NCBI RefSeq assembly: GCF_963678635.1
Contig: NC_087069.1
Location: 51,532,938-51,596,937, forward strand
Direction of reading: 5' to 3'
Length of the DNA: 64,000 nucleotides
Origin: Symsagittifera roscoffensis
Taxonomy: Eukaryota > Xenacoelomorpha > Acoela > Convolutidae
Shown here: positions 33,401-45,400 of the stretch, in pieces
Layout: every line of letters starts with the position of its first letter
Numbering within the stretch: the stretch's first letter is position 1
Program-made: the position numbers and the translations under genes
Notes under the pieces: generated by a model
Database searches by the model: none
What the model was told of the DNA's origin: nothing
The model's input: only the letters and a program-made list of their open reading frames with translations

Positions 33401-36400
33401 CAATAAATACTATACGCATTAATGCCTTTTTGTTGTAAGGACTTATCAATTCTGAACGATGTTCCTACTTTGAAAACTATTCCTGGGGGAGAAATTGAAA
33501 TAACACATTGATGATTTTGATGCAATATTCATAGTTTTATCAAGAAATAAATTTATATAAAAGCTTAGATATGGATAACTGTTTTTTCCTAGAATGAACG
33601 CCGCGGACAGTTGACTACATGCTAAAAATTTTCGGAAAGTGTAAACGGCTTACCTCTAATTAATACTCTTACTGGCATAATCATTCAAGGGTGAAAACAG
33701 CGGCAAACAAAATTAGAGAATTTCTTCTGTGTGATAAATAAATTGTTCTGATCAGTAAAATGTTTTTTTTTGTTGTTTTTTAGATTTGGAGGCCAAAAAA
33801 TGCTAGATCGACAGAAAAATCGCCGAAAAACCCAGATCACTTTTTTTCTGACGGGTTTGAGCAGCGTGGATTAGCGGCAGCCACTGATTCACTTATACTT
33901 CCTATCACTGGCGCTTATTAGCTTTCGCTTTGAGCCGTTTTTTTGTTCGTGGTGTCGGCGGATGGCGATTGCAAAGATTTTGGATGGCGTTTGCTGAAAA
34001 GCTGCTTAGGCTCCTGAAAAAAATTTATGGTGAAATTACCGAAAATTAATATAAAATAGGGACGCCTTGGGTGGTCATGGGTCGAATCCCCGAGGAGAAA
34101 GGCGTCCTTCGCAGATCAACACTACCCCTAAATCGGCTTCCTTTTCTATCATATTGTGATTTGGCAGGAAAACTGGTGCCAGATGGCAAGAGACATCAGG
34201 AAATACTACGACAAGTTCGATGGATTCATCATCCTCCACGGAACAGACACCATGGCTTACACTGCGTCTGCACTGTCCATGATGTGTGACCACCTCGGTC
34301 AGTAATGAAACCATACCAGTCGATCAAGGGAAGTTATCTTGCAAGATCTTCCAAGAGTCTTGCAAGATTCTTTTAAAGAGGATGCAGCTTTTTAAAACAT
34401 CTTGCAAGATTGTTGCAAGATCTTGCAACATAGCCTCCTTTAAAGATAACCTTTTTTGCAAGATTTTTAAAGAAATGATTTTTTGGGCAAGAACAGCTTT
34501 ACACGCGAAGACAACCAAGTAGCGTTCGTGAAAGAAGGAAGCAATCTTAGCTACGCATACATACACACACAGCCCGCTTAGCGCCCAACGCCCCCCCCCC
34601 CCCCCAGAAAGCTTCGTTTTTTACTTACTCTGTGATAGGCGGCTATCTTCAATTTTTGATTGACAACTTATTCCTTAATCTCTCAAAATAGGAAAAACAA
34701 AATTTATATCAAATGAGATTATGAATATAAAGACATACATCCAAGCAAAAAACAAAAGCAAAAAGCACCAGATGAAAGTTAGTTTTTTTACTAAGTTTTT
34801 TCACACAATTACCTTTTTTTAATGAATTTTCAGGTTAAGCTCAAAAAAATTAAGAGAAATTGATCAATTTGTTTTTATTGGAAACACAAATAAATTTGAA
34901 AATTATTTTCTGAGTTTGGGAAAGTTTGAATCACTGCAAAACAGAACACAAGCGATTCATCGAGAGCTTACTCTACACAATTTTTAACGATTCAAACCAA
35001 AAATTTTGAAAAAAGTTAATTTTTTTAGGTCAACTCGAAAAAATTTTGCGTTTTTGTTCTAGAATTAATTTGTATTGATCATACACCTAGTTTCTGTTAT
35101 TTTTTGTTTTTAAACAGAATTTTTGGGATGGTTATCTTGCAAGATAACCTCCCTTCATTGACTAGGGTAATGTGTACACAACTACTGGGCTTGTTAAGCT
35201 TAAGTCCTCTTTTAGAGCCAAATGATATTGAATTTGCCGACCTGATAATACGAAATGAGAGCCGCAAATAAAAAATATGTAATTTTTTTCTAATATGTAT
35301 GACGTTGGTCTTAATCTTGATTGCTGTTTTTATTTGGGTTATTTGATTGACTGTTTATTTTTGTATAGGCAAGCCGATAGTGTTGACGGGGTCCCAGGTG
35401 CCTATTTTTGAGAACCGGAGTGACGCGAGGGAGAACTTGATGGGAGCTCTTTTCTGTGCAGGACACTACTCCATTCCAGAAGTATCAATCTTCTTCAAAA
35501 ATAAACTCTACAGGTGAGAGACGAGAAAACAATCTAAACGTGTTGTTGTTCTCTTGCAGTTTTGTCAGATGGAGGCTGATAATTAAAGCATTTATTTCTT
35601 GATTTTTGACCTGATTTTGTTGAAAAAGTTATGGTGGCGATTTTGCTGGTTTGCATTTTTTTAAGAAAAAAACCTTGATTTTTCCAAATTTGTTCGAAAA
35701 TGAATTTTTATTGCAATTAACGAAACGCGTTAAAGAAAGGCTAGAAATCATTCTTAACAACCCAGAAAGTATTGTGTTAAGGGGAAACCGTGTGTCGAAG
35801 GTTGACTGTTCTTCTTACCATGCGTTTCACTCTCCAAATATGCAGCCATTGGCAGACATAGACATGTATGTGAACATCCGCTGGGACATTATCTACAGGG
35901 CCCGAGATCCCAGTAAGTACCGTAGATTCATACCCTTGCAATATTAATTTCCCTTAATTTAGACATGTTTTTATCTCGTTATATGTTTCATCTAGTTATA
36001 TTTTTTATTATCTTGTTACTAATGGCTATCTTGATTTTTTACTCTATCCTGTTAATTTGATTTATTGGCAAGTTCATTTTACAAGTTAATTTATTACTAT
36101 GACAGTTAAGTTATTGTTAGCCAAGATATTGTTCAAAGACTGGGAAGGCAAAGGCTGTTTTTTTTTCGCGCGATTTTAGGTATTCAAAAAACATTATTAG
36201 GGGGTCGAGTGTTGTATCATATTAAAACAGTTTCAGTCGTGAATCAGAACTTTTTTTAGAAATATTTAAACTATTTTTGCCTAATTCCTAATGTTTTATG
36301 TCAATCTGTTCCCTCTACCCGAAAAGGGCGATAATTGTAAATGTTGAAAGTTTTCTAATTTGTTGTTTATTTTCTGAGCCAACATTTTCTGAAACAATAC

Positions 36401-39400
36401 AGATGAAAAAAACGGAGCAAAAAAAACAGTTTTTGAGAATTTTTTAGAAAGTTTTGTTCAAATAATTGCGTTTTTCTGTCGCGTGCCGCCTTCAAAATTT
36501 GTAAATTGTGAAACCTACGAATTCTATTTGTTGTTCTGCAGGGGAATTTTCCATCCAGGCCAAGATGGAGCCGAACGTGACCATGTTGCGCTTCTACCCA
36601 GGCATGACAGTCAAACTCATCTCCAACTTCCTCCGTCCCCCCGTGCGGGGGGTGGTGTTGCAGACATTCGGAAGTGGGAATGGACCAGATGCAAATAAGG
36701 ATATTCTGAAGGCATTCAAGGAGGCGTCAGACAAGGAGGTTTTGATCATAAACTGCACTCAATGCTACAAGGGCGGGGTCTCGCCAGGTTAAAAAAAATA
36801 ACGAGAACTAAAGTTCAATTATATTCGTCCATGTATGTTTTGCAAGCAAAAATATCTTCTCTGCTAGTTTTAAGCGCAAAAAAGATAATTTTATGAAATG
36901 ATTTCAACGTCCGAAAGAGTTTTTGAAAGTGAAAAAAGGTAGTCATATTAATGTATTTCCCGATGGGAGTGTAGCTGAAAACGCTTAGATGAATTACGTG
37001 GCGACTTGATCGATCAACTCAACAAGAATGTTCAATAACAAAAACCAATTTTTCAAGTTAAGAAACGCTGCTGCTATTATTGGTATAATTTACCGACTTC
37101 TATTTTTTGCCGACAAATTACCCGGATAATTTTTTTATCGGCAACCTTGCGCTGAAAAATAGTTCTATTCGCACCCCAAAATTTGCAATTTTTTGTCTAA
37201 AATCATCCAAATCAACTTAAATTTCGATTTTAATATCTCCGTAATGAGTGTGAGGCGAAATTTTAAATTTAAGTTAGGGTGAATTATTTGACGAGGAGCG
37301 AAACATGCAACATTCAATTCTTATGTATATTTTTGCAGGATATGCAGCTGGCGTAGCGCTGGAGGAAAGTGGAGTGGTGCTTGGGGGAGACATGACCCCG
37401 GAAGCAGCTCTGACTAAGCTGGGCTATGTACTGGCTAAAGATGACCTGTCCATTGATGAGAAGAGGGAGTTGATGAGGCAGAATCTGAGAGGAGAGTTGA
37501 GTGTGGAGAATGTTGCTAGGGGAGAAATTTCACTGCGTAACAAGGTATGTGGATGTTGCAACCAACTTACACACATTCGTACGCACAACTCTATTCAATG
37601 AAAATGTCATCATCATAAAACTTAGTTGTGCGATAGCATGTTGTGTTGATTGACAAATCGGTTTGAGTTGAAGTCCTCCCCTGTCCTGCACAGTGCAAGG
37701 TCAAACTGTGCACTGGATAGGCGGTTTGAGGTGGTTGGTATGTGGAAAGTAGGATGTTAGCTTGCCTCTAGAAACCTGTCAAGAATCTTTCTTGCGTCTA
37801 GAATGCGAAAGGTTAGCTGAATGTATTCCTTCACGAAATTTTACTAGGTGTGCATTCCGAGAACTGCTGGGGTGTAGGGTGTTAGGGTGATGTGTTACAA
37901 TAGGTGGTTATTTTGAACATAGTGCATGTATTAAATTTGAGAACTGAAATAGTATACAGTCATTTCATTTTCAAATCAAATGTCCATGCTATTAAGATAT
38001 TCTTTGTAAATACATTACTGTACCAGATGAAATCTTATTGAAACTGGCACCGATTATTAATAATTACAGTTATTATTAACTTGAACCTGTCAGATATTGT
38101 AATATATCACCCTGTTGGGATCTTAGATTCAATTAACAAGAAAATAATATTAAAATAAGTAGTTTAAATAGTTTAAAATATTGCATCACTGTCGTCAGTA
38201 ATGACACGCTCATCAATAATTAGACTGCAGGGGATTTCATTAATAGTAATGAACGTATTGAATCTTCTTATATTAGTAGGTGGTTTTGTGTAGTTTTTTT
38301 CTGTCTGTTTTTCTGTCAGGAAAAAACTCTTAAAAGTTGCATTACAAGGCCAAACTGTGCACTGGATAGGCGCACGCACAACTTAGTGTATGTAAGTCTC
38401 TGCAATCCAGAGTCAAGTCTTTGAAAATGTTAGAACTTTGTAGGACCGATCAAAGAAAACAAAAGACAAAACGAGCGTCCTTGCTGCGGAATCCGCGTAC
38501 AGTTCACAAAACACATAGTTTGCCTTCGTAATGTTTTCACGCTCAAGTTTGACTTTTTGCCGTTTGACTTTTGATTTTTTTTAGTTCACTTCGTTTCCCT
38601 TGCTAAAAGGAAGGCAAACTCCACTATCGAAAGGCTGAATTTTAAAGATCACCAGAAACGTGATTAACTTCCTATTTCGATTATAGAATTTAATTATCAG
38701 GTTGCCCAGCAAAATAAAACTTATCAATTGAGCCGGTTTTCTCACATCGGGTTAATTTTATCAAAAAGGGTCAAGCATAAATTGTCCGTGAAATTCAAAG
38801 AGCTTTAAAAGGGCATATTATTTTTTTTTCGAATTCGCAGCTTGAAAGTTTTTTTAGAAGTCCTTATTTTCGCTTTCCTTGCGTTCCTTACTCTTTTCCA
38901 GTTGTCAATTGGCTATGTTTTTTTTAGAAAAAAATCCTTAAATGGTCTAATAACTACAGATGTGCATTCATACTTATTATTGACTTTACGACTGCACTTA
39001 GGTGTAAATACACTTTTGGAGTTCAATTAAAATTGTTTTGCTAAAAATTAGGTAAATTGCACTTTCAAGTACGAAAGTGAAAAAGGCGCAAAAAACGTGA
39101 ATGACTTCTAATTTCGAAAGTGGTTTAGTTTCTGGTTTTTTTAGCAGATTTTGTTTTGAATTGAAGTTTTTTTCAAAAAAGCAAGTCGGCATTTTCCTTT
39201 TTCCTTGCGTTCAAGAAAATTTATTCGGATGTTTTTTCAAAATATACGCACTCAGGTCAAACACATGAGAAAATTTGCTCATCTTTTTTTTGCAGTATTT
39301 GGATCACTAAACCTGCATCAATGCACCTTTGTAAGGATTCTGAGCAGGATAATATCACTGCCTACGTTAAACGGTAGAAAAAAGAATGATCATTTCGAGC

Positions 39401-42400
39401 TCAATTTTGCAAAATACTGGTTTTCGAAGACTCATAACTTGACCAAAAATAGTCACAAGTGAAGTTTTTATTACATTTTTGAACTCAGTCTTTTAATATA
39501 TTTCAGACTGTATTGAATTTTCGTCAAAGTTTGCTAGTTGAAATTGCGATATTTGTCTGGAAAACAAACACACCCGATCATAAATACTCTGTTATGTTTT
39601 TTTTTTCAAAAAATTCCGCTCAAAAACTTCTTATATTTTGTTACGCCTTGGTGGCATTTTTTAACGTTCTGTTAGGAAGTTTTGCACTAAGCAGAATGGT
39701 CCAGTAGAAGAAAGACCTCTTATTAGCCGAATCTAAAATTCGCAGACTGTCTGACACCCTCTCTATGAAGTGTGTCCCATTATTATTACTGCTACCTCTA
39801 CGAAGCGTTTTATATCGAAATCCACACCGTTTTTTTTTGTCGTGTGATGTTAAAATTTTTGCACAGATTTGCTATTTGTAGCTTTCTTGGGCTTGTTCTT
39901 CCTATCTTCTTCCTATCTTCTTCCTATCTTCTTCTGGACCGGATTTTGCTCTGCTGACTATGTTCACAAATTTCAATGTGAACTTACTTTGTGATATAGT
40001 GCGCAGCCTTTTTGTGCCTAAAATTTTTTCTAGTTTATTGCCAGAGCTTGACATTTTTTCTACATGAAGTTGAAGCTCAGCTGGAAGCATTTTGGAGCTC
40101 TTGCTTCTAAAGAATAAATGCCAATGACTGAAAAAAACAATGAGCGTGTTGCTTTTTAGTTCTCTAGCATATGAACAATCTGGCAACCTATTAAGAGTCA
40201 TGTATAGGTCTTGATGGTTTTTCAGGAAAATGTCTTAAAATTTGTTCACTCTCAATTTTTATTTTTGGCGGCTTGACTTTTTGTTTATTCTCAAGGGAAG
40301 GAAATTTCACTATCGAACAGCTAATAAGCAAAGGTTACAAAAACGTGATCGACTTCTAGTTAGGAAAGTGGAATTTCATTATCGAATTTCCCAGCGAAAC
40401 ATTTTTTTTCTTATTGATCCAGTTTTCTCAAACTGTCTGTTTGTTATGTTGTTTCAATTAAGTCAGTTTTGATCTGCGCCCATGTCTTGCGGCAAGCAAA
40501 TTTTCTGCTTTCAAGCGCAAGCTACTAGATTGATTGCCATACGCTAGAACTGAAAATCAAAGCCCTCGTGCTACTATATGATGTCTAATTTTATTTTTAG
40601 GGAGCTAATAAGTCAAGTTGAACGAAAATTTGGGCTTCGAGTCTTTTTTTTGTTAACCCATAAAGTAGCTTATTTCAAACCTTTTTCTTAATTTAAGGCG
40701 AAACAACATTATTCAGCGCATAATAGTTATTCAAAATCCTTGAAATTTCTTCAATGGTTTGTCATAAAAGGTTTGTACTAGTTCGTGTGTCATTTCATTC
40801 GCTTTTGGTTAGTATAAAATTTGGGCTGTAAAAATTTCTAATAAAGAAATACTTGTTTTTGCTCCGACTTTTGAAGAAGAGACGAATTAATTGTGCTCGG
40901 GCTGGTTTTTTTTCGCCAGACAAATTTCAACTTGTGGTCATTTATCGTAAAATTATGGGGTTTAAAGATTGCCAATGTGGCCTATTTGGTTAGGCTGAGT
41001 TTTAATCCGTTTTAGAAATCGTTCCAAATTGGATTGATGCATGCTCTTTCTCTATTTAATACCTTCTTTTATGCAAAATATATGACTTTGTACTGTATGA
41101 CTTTTACATACTGTGTGGGCTGGATAATTTTCAAAACAAAGATCAAAAAAACTGTATGAGTTTTTTCTGTCTTTTTTTTTTGAAAATTTCATCATTTATT
41201 TTCTTTTAAATACTCCATGGAAATTAAAACGCCGTCAGAACATTCGAGCAGTCTTGTTTGCTTCTAAGGCAGTTTAAAAGCTTGGTTTTTGAGGCTAGAT
41301 TTACCCGTTACCAGTATCTAAAATCTAGTATCTGAGAACCAAAACGAAAAAGTGGGTTTTGTCAAAAAATCTTGGATTGGGTACGTCTGTAAAGTTATTT
41401 TGCTCTATCGCCTTAATTAATCTATCGCTTAAATCAAAGCAATATTTTCCATGCTTATCGTTTTAGTAATTTTTTGGTACTCATCAAATTCTGGTATGCT
41501 TTTTTGTCCTGTGATGTATTAACAACTGGATTGGTTTGCACTTTGCAGCAGCAACCGCCCCCTTTGGTTCGGCTGATAGCCAAAAACTGTGCCTCTAAAG
41601 TGAAGGCGAATAAAACAAGCCTAAAAAACTTAACATTACAAAAAACATCTAGTTAATTCAAACTGGTTCTGGGCTTGATTATTTCTTTCCCTAAAAAATT
41701 GACCTTTTCAATTAACCTATTTTGGCAGACCTTTTTAATTAACAAAGCTTAGCTCTTTTAAGAGTAATAAACGTAGTGAACGATCTTATATAGGTTTTGC
41801 TGGTTTTTTTCAGGAAAAAAGTCTTTAAAATTTGATAACGCTCAATTTTAATTTTTTCGCGGTCTTTGAATTGTGATTTCTTTTCATTAAATTTCTTCTC
41901 TTTTTCTTATATTATAAGGAAAACTCCGCTATCAAACAGCAAAATTGTAAATGTCACGAAAAACGTGATCGACCTCTAAGTTCGAAAATGGAAATTAGTT
42001 ATCAGATTTCCCAGCGAAATTGAAGTTTTACCTATTGATACAGTTTTCTCAAATTGGATTAATTTTAACAAAAAACTGTACATCATAAATTGTTCTACAA
42101 ATCCAAAGAGCTTAAAGCCAAGGGCCATTTATTTTTGTCTTCGAATTTCAAAAATTTTTCTCAGTTTCCTTCCGTTCCTTACTTTTTTTCCAACTGTCAG
42201 TTGGCTATGTTTATTTAGTTAAAATTAACCTACGGTTTGGGAGAAAAATATTTTAAAAGCCATTTTTTGTTGTTTTTTTTTGATAGGATTTTTCAATTCA
42301 AAAATTGGAACAGCATGGAATGTAAACGTAAATTTTGTTTGGAATTATTGTTTCCTTATTATAATGTGAAATGTTAATTTTTACATTTGAAAAGGTTTTT

Positions 42401-45400
42401 GTCATTTTTAAGTGTCAATGAAAGTGGCTGGCGAAGAGAAATTTTTAGGGCATAACAATCTTTTTTGTTAAAAATTGTTCACGCTCAAATAAGTTTTTTC
42501 GCGGTTTGACTTTGATTTATTTCAATAGTCAGTTCACTTCTTTTGTGAAGGCTTACTCCTCTATCGAACAGGAAAAATTTCACGACCTCGAACTGCAATA
42601 AAAGACTTGTTAAGAAGATTTTATTTTTGAAAAAAAAAAGGTTTTTATTTTTAGATTTCCTAGCATAAAAAGAGAATCTACTGATCTAGTTTTTGAATTA
42701 ACTTTTTTTCGGTTTCTTGGGTTAATTGACACTTTTTCAACTGTCTGTTAGCTATTTCTTCTTTATTCCAGTAACATTTTTGATGCAATGGTTTATTATG
42801 TAACAAAGAGTATATTCTCTACTTTTTAAAAATGTGCCAGAATGATATTTTGTCAACTCGAAATCAAATTTTACACAACAACACGAGTTTGAATTTCCCG
42901 GTCCGAGTAGCTCGACGTCTGCGTTGACCGAACGATGTTACCTTTTTGACGCTCCCTGCGATGCCGTACAAAGTCTTCGGTCAAACAGTGTGTCGAATCA
43001 TGTCGGACTAAAGTCGAATGATGAGCCCGAATCATTGGTCTACAAAAGCATCAATTTCATTTAAATCGTTTTTATTCAAGTTTCGTTTTATTGCGACGCG
43101 AATCAACCCAAGAAAAGAAAAAAAATCAGATCTCAAGTTTAAGCTGACATAGATCTTATTGTTCCGACTTTGGCTTAAAATTTCTTCCAAATTTAATTGA
43201 TGCATTCTATTTGGTCTGTTCAATTCTTTGCTATATGCAAAATATATAGTTTGTTTTTTTAAATAACATTGGGGGATGATTGTTAGAAAATATCTCATGA
43301 TTTTTTGGAAATTTTCATTTCTTTTCAAAAGCGAACACTACTCATTAGACCTTAAAAAGCTGCCGAACATTTAGGGCTTCGCTGTAATACGAGAAGTTTT
43401 GTTGTTAAGACTTTCGAAAAAGGATGGATTATTTGTGCACCGTGTTTTTTCTTCAGAAAAACTTCTACTTTTTAACTATCCATTTTTGAACTGAGTTTTT
43501 TTTTTTCATACCCTCTGAGATTTTCGATGTCCTAGCTCTTTTTTTATAAAGTTTTTTGTGATATTTGTTAAGTTTTTGTGGTTTCAGAGTGACCAGTTTG
43601 TCTAGTTTACGACAATTAATGCACCTTATGAATTTTTATCAATTTCCGAGTTTCCTAGATTTAAAGGGGCAGTCGGATCATTTAGGGCTTTGCATTGATA
43701 CGAGTAGTCTTGAATTACACTTGCTGCAAAATTTTGTTTTCGATGTTTTGCTGTTTTAATTCAAATTAAATATCATGCTCGAATAAGAAAATTAAGGGGA
43801 GTATGTAGTATGTAGCTTTAGATACACCTTGACATCAAAAAATACTATTCGATTATTTGACTTTTAAAACAAACAAGTCGGAGCATTAAGTTATTTTTAT
43901 CTCCTTATCTTGATGCTTATACCATATGTCAATTGACGAAAAATTTTCTAATGACGTAAAAATGCGTTCAACTTGTAGAGACTTATTTGGTAATAAACCT
44001 TTTCGAAGTATTCAACGAACGTGATAAGTTAACACAGGTCTCTGTGGTTCTGAAGTCATTCGAATGGTTAACAGTAATCGATGAAAAATGCAATATCTCA
44101 AGTGATACGGCCATTACATCTGCATGAATACGACTGATTCTAAAGTAAAAACTAAAACCTTCGAACACTTTCATGTCAAGGATCTTCGGTAACAGACCCA
44201 GTAGCGGATTTACTGGGGGGGGGAGGGGGGGTGGGGTTTGGGCTCTTTACTCGAAGGTTCGCCCCTTTGCTACTTTTTTTTGCGACATCAATTTTCGGCT
44301 GTCGGACCTTAAATATTTTATGTTCTCTAAAGGCACCAATACATACATTTGCTTCGGAACGGAAGTGCGCGCCAAAAAACACGATTTATTGTCAAAACTT
44401 TGCCAAAATGCCCAAAAGCGGCTCAGAAAAATGTGGTTTTCATAGACCTGAAAATTCACACCTCCCTCGAAAGAAATCTTAGATCTGCGGCAGCTGAAAT
44501 GACCATCAATTGATTTTATTAGCCAATAGAATTTTCTTAATAATTTAAAAAATGATTTTTCTGCCTGCAGGGTTTTCTGAACAAACTGGCAAATGCCCTG
44601 CAGTTGACCTCGGCACCTGAGTTAATCGAACTGAACAATGCAATCATGCCGAGTCTGCTGTGTGCTGCGGCTGCGAATGAAGACGGAGGCACGACTTTGA
44701 GGACTCTGTTGTCGAGCTGTGAGGGAAAGAGGAAAGTCTCTTGTGCTGATTATGACAGAAGAACCCCGCTGCATGTTGCATGTTCGGCAGGTAACGAAGG
44801 TAAGCTTGATAAGATGGAGAAATGTAAGATTAAAAATTGTTTTAAATAAGTGTTGCCCGTTTCATATTCTAGTCTGAATTTGTCAAGTTGTCATTTAATC
44901 CAAACGATAGAGAAGAAGTTTATCTAGAGGGTTGAATTTTAAAGAAAATTTCCGAGCGGATTTTTGATGTGTAGTAGAACCTCATTTGGCTGAAAAAGGC
45001 TGAAACTCATTTGGCCTGGAAATTTTGTCAATTTATAGATTTCCCTATTACCTTTTTAAGCGTTGATTCGACTCTTTTTTTCCCTGGTTGCGTGATTTTT
45101 CTTTTAAGCTTCTGTCTCGCTCGTAATTTCTACTTCGTAAATAGGTTCTGTCGGTTCTAATAGCGTCGGTTTGTCTCGCATTCTTCTGTTGGCTCAAATT
45201 TGTTTCTGTCACAGAAGGCAGCCATTTACGAAAATGGATTAATAAATAACTGCCTTTTACTTGGTTATTAATCGTCAATTAAGGTTGTGAAGACACTTTT
45301 AGTATACGGGTTGTGTTGATTTTTTTCTCGTATTGAGAAATTACGCTCTCCGATTAAAAAGGAGGAAATGGTGCGAAAAAAAGTGTGAACCTTTAGTTTG

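Noticed and set aside
34071-34289. Plus-strand ORF overlapping asparaginase exon 3
   Set aside because: It is a different reading frame of the same DNA; the exon frame carries the catalytic H-G-T-D-T-M motif and joins its neighbours in phase.
44791-44799. Earlier donor (GTAACG) for asparaginase exon 8
   Set aside because: It keeps frame but shortens the ankyrin helix by three residues; the GTAAGC donor nine bases on is closer to consensus and fits the repeat.
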